DNA of 64,000 nt from Neodontobutis hainanensis. Taxonomy: Eukaryota > Chordata > Actinopteri > Gobiiformes > Odontobutidae. Below are positions 26,401 to 37,000 of this stretch, piece after piece. The stretch lies in contig JALDNG010000022.1 in the NCBI GenBank assembly GCA_024349245.1, positions 11,649,001-11,713,000 of the forward strand. The letters are read 5' to 3'. A program made the position numbers and the translations under genes. Each line of letters starts with the position of its first letter. The first letter of the stretch is position 1. Under the pieces are notes generated by a model, which made no database searches, was not told the origin of the DNA, and saw nothing but the letters and a program-made list of their open reading frames with translations.

Positions 26401-29400
26401 CTTTCTACAGGGCGGAAGCATGCCAGTATAAGTGTAGCCAAGTCACTTCCCACCTCCCCCAACAAAATGAACATTAGAGAATTTGATTTAATTGGGTCAG
26501 ATTGCCAGAAAGCAGATAACAACTCAGTGGAGTATTTAAAACCAGTCCTAGAGTCCACTTTACCTGAGGTTCTGTCCCACCCTGTTGTGGAAACCTTCAC
26601 TGTGTCACCTGCAGAAGTACCCCTGGAGCCAGAAGCCTCAACCCATTTAAAGAGCAACCTGATTGAGGTCCCTCTGTCGGTGGTGAAGTCACTGGAGGAC
26701 CTGGTTCTGGTTGATGCCCTAGACCAGCAGCATTGCTCTACGGACATCCTGGATGAGGATCAAATGATGTGTCGAGGATTTTTCTTCAAGGTAGAATGTT
26801 TTTAGTAAATATTACATTTGAAAAGCAATACTCTATGGCTCTCTATTCCTAAGGCATTGTGTAATTTTAGATAAATATAATTGGATATTAGGAAATTCTT
26901 TGTGCAAACTTAAACATATTAAAGTTTTAGCACAAATGATCGCTTTTATAGCCAACTCCTTCTTTTTGAAGGATTGTCCAAAAACAGGCTGGCTGAGCTC
27001 AGTATCGTCTCTGTATTTTTAATCAGACCCCTTGCTTGGTGCAATTTGAGCAATAATGTAGGTCAGGAAACTGGGGCCATTGTGAATAATTCAACCACAG
27101 CTGTGGAAATGTTAGCTTGTTAAGGCAATGAAAAGATTGTAAGCATGTACTGTATACTCAGGGCAGGGACAGGGAGGAAATTCAAAACAATTTCACATCA
27201 GACAGATTCTGGACGTAATTACTAGTTTCTTGTTTCTAATGGTAATTGAAAATCCAATCCAAAAAAACATGAATAGTCAATTTTGAACTAAAATCAAATG
27301 TTTAAAGATGCCATACGTCACACTCATTTTCATTAATAGCCTTGGTACTACACTATTGCTTTGACCAAAATGTGTTTTTATATGATACAGGAGGAGAGCA
27401 AGGCTGAGGAGAACATGGCTCAGAAGAGAGCGGCGCTGCTGGAGAAAAGGATGAGGCGGGAAAAAGAAAGCCAGCAAAGAAAGATTCAGCTGGAAGCTGA
27501 GCTGGAACTGAAAAAAGAGGAAGCTCGGTATATTAAAATAAACATCAAGTTGCCAGATACAGATTTAATTCAAATTTTAAATTAAATTTTCAGAATTGTT
27601 TATAGAAATTGTCAAATTTGAACTCTATTTATTTTCTACCGTTTCATTTTTGGGTCATTTCTTGTGTGCTCATCGCAGTTGCAATGAGTGTGAGCATCTT
27701 AGGAAAGTGAAAAAAACATAAATACTACCCCCAAGTAACTTCTGTCTCATGTTTTTGTTTCTTTGTGTGAAGTATTAAAGCAGAGGAGGAGCGTATCAGG
27801 AAGGAGGAGGACAAGGCCAGGAAGGAGTTCATCAAGCAGGAGTATCTCAGAAGGAAGCAGCTGAAGCTCATGGAGGACATGGAGACCCTCATTAAACCTC
27901 GAACACCTGGAGGCTCCAAGCAGAGGAGAGCCAGGCCCAAGTCTATCCATCGTGACAACTTGGAGTCCCCCAAAACACCTGTCAGGGCGGCTACAGGTAA
28001 CAGATGACCCTCTGTCAGAAAGAGGACAAGTTCATTCCCTCTGTCCAATCTGTGTTCTGTTGTTACCCTTCTTGCCTTTTATCAATGTATGTATTATTGT
28101 AATAACAAAAAAAAGTATCTATGTTACTATGTTGTAACCCTAAACAACTTTAAATCCATAAAGTGGAACTTCTTACATTCATGTTCAATGTTTTTTTTTT
28201 TCAGTATCCAGCTTGTCCCTGGCTTCCCTGAATCAGGGAGATAGTGACAATGAAAAAAGAGTGCCACGGTAAGGCTTTGTTTTTTTAATTCATTTCAAAA
28301 TGTAATTAATTTAAAATAAACTCAACTCACACTAACTTACACTAAATACCTGGTCGGTTTTAAAATAGGTGAATATTTCCAAAACATCATTATATTTATA
28401 CTTTCACATGATCTAGTCATTGCCTTAACAGTGACATGTACCTTAAAGGGGCACAGCGTAACCTGGACCCTAGCAGAGTGTTTTTTGCACAAAATACGCT
28501 ACAATAACCCTAATGTTTCAGAAGACATGTTTTTTTTTCTTCCAAAGTTGCCACCTTGGATAGTCTCCAATTGTAGAAATAATTATCCGTGATTATTGCG
28601 CCGCTGTCATAACAACACTGTAGAGCAGGGGTAGGCAAATTAAGGCCCGGGGGCAACATGCGGCCCATTGGGCTGTTTGTCTGGCCCCCCAAGCATTTAC
28701 TAATATTTTATTGATAATTAAACGCGGCATATATTTTTACGTTTCCTTCAATCCTTCTGCAGTGATCAGTTCAATCTACTATACAACAATACCTTTCCTA
28801 TAGGCAAAAGAAACATGTTTTTATTGAGTATAAGTGAGTTCCTGTGTAGGCCCAGCACTTCTAATGTGGCCCGTGGGAAAAAAGAATTGGCCACACCTGC
28901 TGTAGAGGGATCTGTGCCCTCTTCTGGCAAAAAGTTACACAGTGCCGCTTTAAGTGTCTTTTTAAAGCCAGTTTGTAATCAACTTAATTACTCAAGAGTA
29001 ACAAATCTTGTGTATTCTCCATTTTACTATTGCTTTACTTTCTTTTGATTTGACACGTAAGAAGTGTCAGTTTAGCCTCTGTCAGTCTCTTCTACTTTCT
29101 TAGTTCTCCTAGACGGAGACATAGAAGGTTAGTTCGCTCTTACAAAAGTATGTTAAAGGCTGCTTCCTGCACTTATTCACTTATTCCTATTGTTACACTG
29201 TTTTTATTAGGGGCTCACTAACCTTTTTAATGAAAAAAAAAAAGTAATTCACCATTCATTTCAAAATTAGCTTTTGTTTTATTGTTTTAAGCACCACAAA
29301 CACTTGACACTATGACACCTTCCACTGTGCCTTACCCGCCAAATAGCACTTAAGCCCTAGTCCTTGAGTTGCCAGGACTATGCTATGACTCAATAATAAC

Positions 29401-30684
29401 CATTTATCTTATATTTTGATCCTATTGCCAACCGTTTTTTTTAACCCTTTACTAAGCTTTACTGACACATTTTATTTAAACAGGTTTGAGCTTTTCTGTG
29501 AACCTCCCATGCACTAACTGCTGTTTTGAGTTTAAATACATCACTGCTGCATCTATTGCTTGAGCTTGTAAGAGGTTTTGTAGATGCAAGCATTCCAATC
29601 TGCACGAAACAGATTTTCATGCAAATGATGCCAGCCACCTTATATTGGTGCAGTTTTTGTAGTGTCGATGCAAAAAAGCTGCTTGAAGACGTACATTGTA
29701 TATTTTTATTGTAGGCCGGATTCTGTTGATGGCTTCCTGTCCCCAAGTCGCTCCAGCAGCAGGAATGGAGAGAAGGACTGGGAAAATGCATCTACAACCT
29801 CCTCTGTTACATCCAACACAGAGTATACTGGTAGGCCGGAGATTCTTAACAGGTTTTCCATTCAGTGACCACATCTTGTAAATCTAAATGTTGTGGGGAC
29901 TGGCTTTGAGCATTTTTTTCTGTAATGTCAAATCTTTTCTATTTTCTGCAGTCTTTTACAGCCTGATAGTCCAGCCTGCAATGCAATACCATTATTATAC
30001 ATTATTTATTTAAAAATGAACAAAAATAGATTGGGTCTCTGACATAACTGTTGTGGTTGTGTTTTTTTCTTTTTCTCTTTCAGGACCAAGGCTGTACAAG
30101 GAACCCAGTGCCAAATCTAACAAGCACATCATCCAGAATGCCTTGGCCCACTGCTGTCTTGCAGGCAAGGTCAATCAGGCCCAAAAGAACAAGATCCTAG
30201 AGGTAACAAGCTTTAATTTTGTGATGTGAGATATCCTTGGTGTTTGTGATATATCTGCACAACTAAAACATTAGTAGGACTTGAAATAATCAATTGTATG
30301 CGTATAATGTTTTCTTTGCCCTTAAACAATCACACAGGAGAAAAAAAAATGTTTTTCTAATGAACCTAACCTTTTTAGGAAATGGAGAAATCTGAGGCCA
30401 ACAACTTCTTGGTTCTCTTTCGAGATGGTGGCTGCCAATTCCGCTCTCTTTACACTTACTGCCCCGAGACAGAGGAGATCAACAAGCTAGCAGGCATTGG
30501 CCCCAAAAATATCACACGCAAGATGATCGACGGCCTCTACAAGTACAACTCAGACAAGAAGCAATTCAGTCAAATACCAGCTAAAACCATGTCGGCCAGT
30601 GTGGACGCAGTGACCATTCAGAGCCACCTCTGGCAAACCAAGAAGCCAGCCACCCCCAAAAAAGTAGTACCTGCCCAGAGCTAA
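5463..30684 (+). CDS. camsap2: camsap2, microtubule minus-end-binding protein CAMSAP2, complete (1431 aa, 18 coding exons)
   Basis: Coding exons: 5463-5601, 7565-7824, 13736-13894, 14871-14954, 17665-17697, 18076-18217, 19760-19899, 23912-24008, 24122-24218, 24349-24380, 24511-24580, 24714-26790, 27391-27527, 27773-27996, 28205-28268, 29715-29830, 30084-30202, 30379-30684. They sum to 1432 codons including stop, in frame throughout; human CAMSAP2 has 1489 aa. The CH-like domain is spread over about residues 215-350 (exons 5-8). The 2077-nt exon 12 carries the long Ser/Pro-rich linker with conserved K-M-T-S-F-A-E-Q-K and helical segments. Exons 13-14 give a Glu/Lys/Arg-rich coiled coil. The C-terminal CKK domain covers about 1291-1425, including N-A-L-A-H-C-C-L-A-G-K and F-R-S-L-Y-T-Y-C-P. 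The family binds and stabilises free microtubule minus ends in non-centrosomal arrays. The a/b duplicate cannot be assigned. An optional 24-nt exon lies at 29104-29127. Confidence 0.95.
7825..13735 (+). other. camsap2 intron 2, the longest intron
   Basis: The 5.9-kb intron has a good donor (ATG|GTAAGA) and acceptor (TTCCAG|AGT). Apart from a GC-richer block at about 10320-10830 with an X-box-like site, the DNA is AT-rich and holds no recognisable coding exon. Short open frames here show no family resemblance. Intron 1 (5602-7564) is similarly featureless. Confidence 0.7.
10379..10392 (+). promoter_or_regulatory. X-box-like (RFX) near-palindrome inside camsap2 intron 2
   Basis: GTTTCCATGGTTAC has the RFX X-box layout (half site, 2-bp spacer, half site), with one departure from the degenerate RYYNYY-N2-RRNRAC consensus on either strand. 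It sits at the edge of a GC-richer 500-bp block within otherwise AT-rich intron. RFX factors drive ciliary genes. Whether this is an enhancer or an alternative promoter is inference only. Confidence 0.3.
14411..14605 (+). repeat. Degenerate teleost interspersed repeat
   Basis: The stretch beginning near GCATTTATATAGGGCTTTTC and followed by ACTCAAAGCTCTTTACA and CATTCACGC resembles a very common fish repeat whose consensus I remember as 'TTTATATAGCGCTTTTCTAG ... CTCAAAGCGCTTTACA'. It is a diverged fragment within camsap2 intron 3. The family class is uncertain. Confidence 0.6.
17298..17475 (+). repeat. Degenerate teleost interspersed repeat, probably a LINE 3' tail
   Basis: CATTCATTGTCTACCACTTA, then GGTGTCGCGGGTGACTAGAG, CTATCCCAGC and GGGGTACACCCTGGACAG follow a well-known fish repeat consensus ('TTATCCTGTT..GGGTCGCGGG..GGAGCCTATCCCAGC'). 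It probably derives from the 3' end of an L2-type LINE. It lies in camsap2 intron 4, upstream of the 33-nt exon. Confidence 0.6.
17665..17697 (+). other. camsap2: camsap2 33-nt microexon (frame-neutral)
   Basis: This exon encodes S-P-T-K-W-Y-M-K-L-V-P between a TTTTGCAG acceptor and a GTAAGT donor. Both boundaries are phase 0, so skipping removes exactly 11 residues just before the CH domain. The same 11-residue block (S-P-S-K-W-F-W-K-L-V-P) is present in human CAMSAP2, so the exon is conserved. Its size makes regulated inclusion likely but unproven. Confidence 0.85.
18554..19580 (+). mobile_element. Decayed Tc1/mariner (Tc1-like) DNA transposon in camsap2 intron 6
   Basis: Both ends carry the inverted repeat of a widespread fish Tc1-like family: ACTCACCGGCCACTTTATTA on the left and, inverted, ACTCACTGGCCTCTTTATTA on the right, with TA dinucleotides at the junctions as expected for a TA duplication. 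Inside is an eroded transposase in the plus orientation. Its N-terminal helix-turn-helix region is readable at about 18696-18828 (M-G-K-K-G-D-L, V-V-G-V-R-R-A-G-L-S-I-S), followed by frameshifts and stops. Compared with the remembered full-length element, roughly 150-200 bp are missing near 19285-19300. The copy cannot encode an active enzyme. Confidence 0.9.
22160..22568 (+). other. GC-richer block in camsap2 intron 7, candidate internal first exon
   Basis: In the 4-kb intron 7 a 400-bp stretch is richer in G/C and ends with a donor-like CATCAG|GTCAGT at 22568/22569. Its composition differs from the flanking AT-rich DNA, and it contains a purine-rich segment (GGAGAAGAAGAGACAGG). No conserved peptide is visible. 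It could be an internal promoter with a noncoding first exon, an enhancer or an old repeat. Confidence 0.2.
28443..28953. mobile_element. Outer MITE with TTAAAG..GGCAC inverted ends, in camsap2 intron 15
   Basis: The left end TTAAAGGGGCACAGCGTAAC and the right end, inverted, TTAAAGCGGCACTGTGTAAC match at 17 of 20 positions, giving a short non-coding element interrupted by a second one (28626-28899). There is no open frame of interest, so it depended on another element's transposase. A TTAA or TWA-type target duplication is possible, but the superfamily is not settled. Confidence 0.65.
28626..28899. mobile_element. hAT-type MITE nested in the outer MITE, with perfect 8-bp target duplication
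   Basis: CTGTAGAG occurs immediately before (28618-28625) and after (28900-28907) a 274-bp segment. The segment begins CAGGGGTAGGCAAATTAAGG and, inverted from the other side, begins CAGGTGTGGCCAATTC. An 8-bp duplication with CAGGGGT-type ends and internal 'GGCCCG' stretches is diagnostic of hAT elements. It is non-coding. Confidence 0.85.
29104..29127 (+). other. camsap2: Candidate 24-nt cassette microexon of camsap2
   Basis: A polypyrimidine tract and TTTCTTAG acceptor, 24 exonic bases and an AAG|GTTAGT donor lie between exons ending 28268 and starting 29715. Both neighbours join at phase 2, and the 24 bases keep the frame. Inclusion replaces R-P by R-S-P-R-R-R-H-R-R-P, adding a very basic patch to the linker before the CKK domain. 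There is no stop in frame. Not confirmed by a transcript. Confidence 0.55.
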
Positions 30685-31860
30685 TGAAACTGGGGTCCCC
30701 AAACCCGCCAATGACCATTTCAGTTTGCACTTCACTGTACATATCCATGAAGATTCAAATACCTGCAATGCCAATTAGATGAATGCATATGTCTTAATAT
30801 TACATTTTTCTTGAATACACACCTGTCCTTGTTCGGTCTACGTACTCTATAATGGATCAGACTTGATTCCTGAAAACTGGAATGTATGCCACTGCTAAAG
30901 AATGATTGAAATGCTTTTTACACTATGTGGTTTTAGATTGTCATCTTGGGGTCAGTTTATGATGGAAGTGAGTGTTTTTTCTTATGTGCCAAACATCAAA
31001 ATGAGACCATATGAATGAAAGCTTATTTTCCTTGGTACACTAAGCACTGAATGTTTTTAATTCATGTACAGAGTAATTCCTTTTGTGTGATGCCTTATGT
31101 GTGTTTTGTTTATGTGAATGCACTAAGACATTTCAATTTTCTGTCTGAAGGAATATAGTTTCTTTATATTGATTAAGACCGTTTGTATTAAGTATTAAGC
31201 TATGTAAAACTACAGAGGGCCAAAAACTCATTGCATACAGCTAGTGTTAACCACACACACGTGTGTCCAATTCAACAAAGCAAAGCGGTTTCAGCTTTTT
31301 CCCAGCATTTTTGTAGAAAGAACTGTTAAAAAAGTGAATGCTGGTTAGTACTTAAAGTCTGTGTTTTACAAGCCAAGCCTAAAGACAATTATAAAGTATT
31401 TGAATTATAATTTATTCATCTGTGTAAACTATCCCAATATATTAGTCTACTCTTCTGTAATACGCAAAATGTTTGTATCCTCTAGACCTATTTTGCCAGA
31501 CAGTTGCTGTTAATCCTGGTTCAGGTGAACTGAAGGGCTTTACAAGGCTGTTTTTTTTTCTTAGTTCAGAGTTAAAATGGTTGAGAATCAGTGTGGGTCA
31601 TTTTGCTGCTGGTTTACCACAGGTTTCTGAACAGCTATGTATTACATTTATGCTGTCAAATGCACCTTAAACAGTATTATGTGTACATTATGTTGAGAAT
31701 AATTACAATCACAACTGCACCAACTGGAAAATCATTATGAAGTTGGACCAAATTGCAAGATGAAATGCAATTGTGTCTTTTTACCAAAATCAGGATTTAC
31801 AGTTCATGTATGTATTAAAACTTTCTTGACAGTATTTATTCAATAAAGAGTGTGTTTTAA
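30685..31860 (+). other. camsap2 3' UTR with poly(A) signal at 31842-31847
   Basis: After the TAA at 30682-30684 the DNA is AT-rich and noncoding for 1.15 kb, to CAATAAAGAGTG, a canonical signal at 31842-31847 followed by a GT-rich stretch. Further AATAAA copies near 31965 and 32565 could extend the transcript. From 31860 to about 32800 I see nothing else. Confidence 0.55.
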
Positions 31861-32799
31861 TAATATTACCACTCATTGTAGTTTGGGCAAGTGTATCAAT
31901 CAGTCACTAATGAACATAGTGTATCTTAAGATAAAAAAGTGATAAAAAAAAGACACAGTAACAGTAAATAAAAAGGTTCACAGACTGTGTCACAGCCGTT
32001 ACTGCCTGTTGCCTGCTCTCCGTCCCTGATGGGCCATTACCCACACATCTGTGCATTTGTTTTTGTCAAGACAAAACCAACACACCACATACAAAAATAT
32101 AGTTTTTGTATTGTATAAGTAATATACTCTGAACTTTATCTGATCTTTATTTTAATAAATGTGTTGTTTTTTCTAACAGTGCAGGGCAAAATGTGCCAGA
32201 TCCTCGTTTTATACGGGTAAATAGGCTATTACCTTAAACCTTCATAGAGACAATATTTTGTCAGATTTGCAGGTCACGCCAAAATAAATCTTTGGTGCTG
32301 TGTTTTATTAAGGGGTAAATAAGACCAAAATAAAAGATACATGTTGTAATCTTGTATGAGTGACCTAGCATTTACTGTCTAAAAGTTTGGACAAGAACTT
32401 TGTCTGTCTGCTTTTGGTTAACTGTGGTCAGAGGGTAAAGAATTGAAACTGTAGTACTATTGTACAGTGTCTCCATGTTTCTTCTCTTTGATGACTATGT
32501 TTTATTGTTTACCAAAAGCTGTGCAGTCATCCACACGTGCATTTTTTTTTTCTTATTTGCATTAAATAAAAGCATGGTTTTGGCATTCATGTGATCTTGT
32601 GATCAGAGGTTGGGGTAATGATATGTATTATGATATAATCAAACGGTCTGAATATTGAATATTTGCATAACCCTAGCAGCCCATAAGTTAAGTCATAGAC
32701 AAAGAGCAATTCTAAAATGCTTTTATTCCAGTAATAGATAAATGAAGAACATACACTTACTTAAGCGGTTTATTAAATGAGGTAAATTCTATTTATTTA

Positions 32800-33023
32800 T
32801 AGCTGCTGCTGTAGGCGGGATCATGAAGTGACACCGCCGCAGATGATTGGTGGTTTGTGGATGCGTCCGCATGGCAACCGCAGCCGTGCACAAGAAATAG
32901 GACAGAAATCAGACCTGGACACATGCAGACATGTCTTTTAGTACGAAAACGCTCACCAAATAACCTTTACCTGTGACGCTGTTGTGGTGAGAGCTTTGAA
33001 AACGGCCTGGGGAAACCTGACAG
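32800..33023 (+). promoter_or_regulatory. wdr47 promoter and noncoding first exon
   Basis: A GC-rich island-like patch contains ATTGG (32846-32850), CCGCCGC and GTCCGCATGGCAAC at 32865-32878. The last reads GTTGCCATGCGGAC on the other strand, one mismatch from the RFX X-box consensus. A first exon ends with CCTGACAG|GTAAGAC (donor 33024). The coding exon begins after GTTTTCCAG at 34033, leaving 33 nt of leader before the ATG at 34067. The exact start of transcription is not visible. Confidence 0.5.
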
Positions 33024-34066
33024 GTAAGACAGAGGTGGCACAGACTCCTGCTGGTGCGTGTGCGTTAGCTGGAAGCATGTTGGGAGCTGCAGAGCGGTGT
33101 AGCACATTAATGAATAACACAAGAGGTGGCTTTTGATCTGCATGTCAGTCCACCAAACGACCGTGTGTGTGTGCAAAGAGGGGTCGTATGTATTGTCGTG
33201 TGAACAGTGATCAGGAAATCTGTGTCAATATGGGAAATGTGCTGAGGCTGTGTGTTTTTGGGGCCGCAGTCCTGCTGAACATCAGGGAGCAGGGAGGAGC
33301 AGGGCGGCGTCTCCTGCTGGGGCAGACACACACCCGAGGGGCACCAGTGCTCCCCCAGCCTCCTATAGCCCCCCAGCTAGACAAAGACAGTGTGTGCATC
33401 ATCAATAATGAATCACATGTGTCTTGCTGGCTCTTCCATTACAAGTGTTGATCGGAGTTTTAATCTGGAAACGCATACAGTAGATGTGTTGTAGACGTTT
33501 TCATATTGAAAATCACAATCACACCAGAAAATGAATATGCCATAATCAGATCTCCTGCACAGCCCCAAGTAAAAGTGGAAAGTTCTTGACATCATTTTTG
33601 AGTTGTAGTCTCAGTTGGTATCAATGTGAGTGTTTACTTCATTAGCATTGATTTGTAATGCTGCCCAGAGATTTGCACACACTTCCCCGGACAGTGTATG
33701 GGAACATCAATGTTAATGACCCTATGTAAACAAACCTGGTCCCAAGCTCTCTTTGACTGTCCATCACTGAGTGTTACAAGTTTATTTCGTTTGTCTGTCT
33801 GGTTTGTTTCCTTTCTTCTGCGATCTATATGTGACTGAGCTACACTTAAAACAAAACTTCCAAGTAAAAAGTAAAAAATGAGACGTAATAATATGCTCTA
33901 TATTTATATCTAATATCTATTCTTGGACGTTTTCTATCCTTGCAAATGATCTGTTTGTTCAGGACATTAGTCAGTATTGTTTTTCCTTAACCCTGCAGCA
34001 GCCGCACTCATCTAATATCCCTCTGTTTTCCAGTCTGCTCTAGGCTTTTATTAGACACCTGTAATC

Positions 34067-37000
34067 ATGACGGCAGAAGAGACGATCAACATCAAGGAGG
34101 CTGAGGTGATCAAACTGATACTGGACTTCCTCAACTCCAGGAAGCTGCACATCAGTATGCTGGCTTTAGAGAAGGAGAGCGGGGTCATCAACGGCCTGTT
34201 CTCGGATGATATGCTCTTTTTAAGGTTTACATTGGATTATAACATTCTTCAGAGGCATAAGGAGAAAAATATTACGGTAAGGGGAAGTTTGTGCTGTCTG
34301 TTAAATCTTTCTGTTGTGTTTTTATCAGACAGCTCATTTTAGATGGCCAGTGGGATGAAGTCATGCAGTTCATTCAACCTTTAGACGGAATGGAGAAGTT
34401 TGACAAGAAAAAGTAAATTTATAATCACCATTTTCTTCAAAAATATCAACATTTTTACTTACTGTACAGTTTTATCCACTGTTGTAGAGCTTGGTCTGTT
34501 AGTTGATCTGATGCAAGTTTGAGCTTTGACCCTGATTGACTGATAAACAGCACTCTTTGCTGTCACTGTTAGTGTTGTCGGTCCGCCTGAATTGTCTCAT
34601 TTGTGTTGGCAGATTTCGCTACATTATCTTTAAACAGAAGTTTTTGGAAGCGCTGTGTGTAAATAATGCCATGTCTGCTGCCGAGGACCGTTTGAATGTA
34701 TGTATTTGGTATATTTATTCAGAAAAATGAGTACCGATATTAGACTAAATACAAAAATAGCATATGAGAAACATATAAAAAATGCCTGTAGTGATTTAGT
34801 AGATTTCTCGTGGCTGTGTGTATCTGCAGCTGGAGCTGACTATGCAGGAGGCAGTAAAGTGCCTCAACAGTTTGGAGGGGTTCTGTCCGAGCAAAGAGGA
34901 CTACAGCAAACTGTGCCTGCTGCTTACTCTTCCACGCCTCACCCACCATGCAGAGTTCAAAGACTGGAACCCAAGTACTGCGCGTGTCCAGTGCTTCGAG
35001 GAGGCCTGTGCCATGGTGGCCGAGTTTATCCCTGCTGACAGGAAGCTGAGCGAGGCAGGTTTTAAGGCCAGTGGCAACCGGCTGTTTCAGCTGCTCATCA
35101 AAGGCATCATCTATGAGTGCTGTGTTGAGTTTTGTCAGGTATGGGCTCTGTGATATGACCTAATTAGTCAATATCAATAGGTTTATGCCAACTGCATTTT
35201 AATGTGATTCTGTTATTGTTTATAGATGTAGTTATACGTTATGAGATTTTGGCAGCTATCTAGCATTTTGTGCTGTATGTTTGAATAAAATGTTTTATAT
35301 ATTTTCTGTCCATTTAAATGTGTCTAGTATATGCAGAATAGTTTTCTTCTGGCCTTCAGTTTGACAATTGTGATTTGAAAGTGTCATTATTTTTTTCAGA
35401 GTAAGGCGACTGGTGAGGAGATCACAGAGGGCGAGGTGCTGCTTGGGGTCGATTTACTTTGCGGTAATGGCTGCGATGAGTTAGATCTGTCTCTCCTGTC
35501 CTGGCTGCAGAACCTCTCCTCTGGTGTCTTTACTTGCGCCTTTCAGCAGAAGACTCTTAACATTCATGTGGACCGACTGGTAAAACCCAGCAAGGCCGGC
35601 CATGCTGACCTCCTCACGCCACTGATCAACCGTCTGTCCCCCTGTCCCGCCTCACCTTTCCGACAGAGACCTCATTCAGCCGACACCTATATGTCGAGAT
35701 CCCTCAACCCTGCTCTGGACGGCCTGTCACATGGACTTGCAGCCCAAGACAAGAGAGCTATGGCCGATGTGAAGGCTGCCTTGAGTCGAAGCTTAGTTGA
35801 AAACCATTTGCATCAGCAGGACGATTCACCTGAACGGTAAGCCTTAAATCTGGTTCCACTTGGTTAAAGAAATGTAGAGTTTATCATACATAGACTACAT
35901 TAGGGTCTGCATCCAGACATTGGCCAAAAAACAAACTAAATATCAAATTGAAATCACACATAATATCAGCGGTTACCATATTAACTATTCCACAAATAAG
36001 CTACTCCTAAATGTGTAATTGTTACTGCATTACACTTCAATAAATCCTATTAGTGTTGCTTTATAGCTAATGTGTGTCCTGTCATACCCCACAGTGTTGG
36101 ACAAAACTGTGTCAAAAAGTGTTGATGGATTGAGTCTTCACCTACTGACTTATTTTGTACTCACTTCTCATTTATTTTACAAATGTATAGCACCTACATC
36201 TCAATCAGACTCATGTCATTTTGTGTTTTGTGGTTTGTTTTGTAACAATATTTACTGTAGAAATTTAGTGCAGTGGTTTGCTGGTTTTAGTTGGTTTCCA
36301 GGACTGAGCTCTTAGCCATTGTGCTTATGCTGTGCTGAAACGTTTGGCCACAATGCTGGCACATTGTCTTTGGCTCCACCTGCTGGATAAATGTGTTACT
36401 TTGTAAGTAAATAAAATACATACAGGTATAATATATAATTGATTAAATGACTTTATAATTAACAGAAAACATTATCTACATTATTATGTCAATTCATGTT
36501 CAGCTGTTATACTTAGTTTTCTTGTTTAATGTCTCATATAAACATAAGCTTGATGTAATATCCAGTTAGCTGTGGAGTGCTAACTTTTTTTTTTTTTTTT
36601 TAGGAAAGTTCCACAGGGGGTTGATGGTCCCAACACAGTACGCACTCCCCTGACCCCGGGCAAAGACGGTGGGCCGCCATGCAGCACAGAATTAAATGAG
36701 GTAATAAAGCTGCACTATTGACCTTAGATGAGCTGTAAATCAGCACCAGTAAGTTTTCACAACACTTTGTGTTTAAGGGTTTTAACCTTTTGGTAAGCTA
36801 GGATCAATGAGTTTCATAGCTTTTAAAAAGAATGCCAAAACCTATAGCCGGGGGTGGTTTGTCTGGTCACATAAGTCAAAGTCAGAGTAAGATTTTCAAT
36901 CTACCTTTGCTCTGGGGTAACAGCTTTACAAATTTAGGAAATTTAGAAAAGATTCCCCCTGAACTTTTGAAGCACCTCATCTCCATAACTCTGCTGTCTC

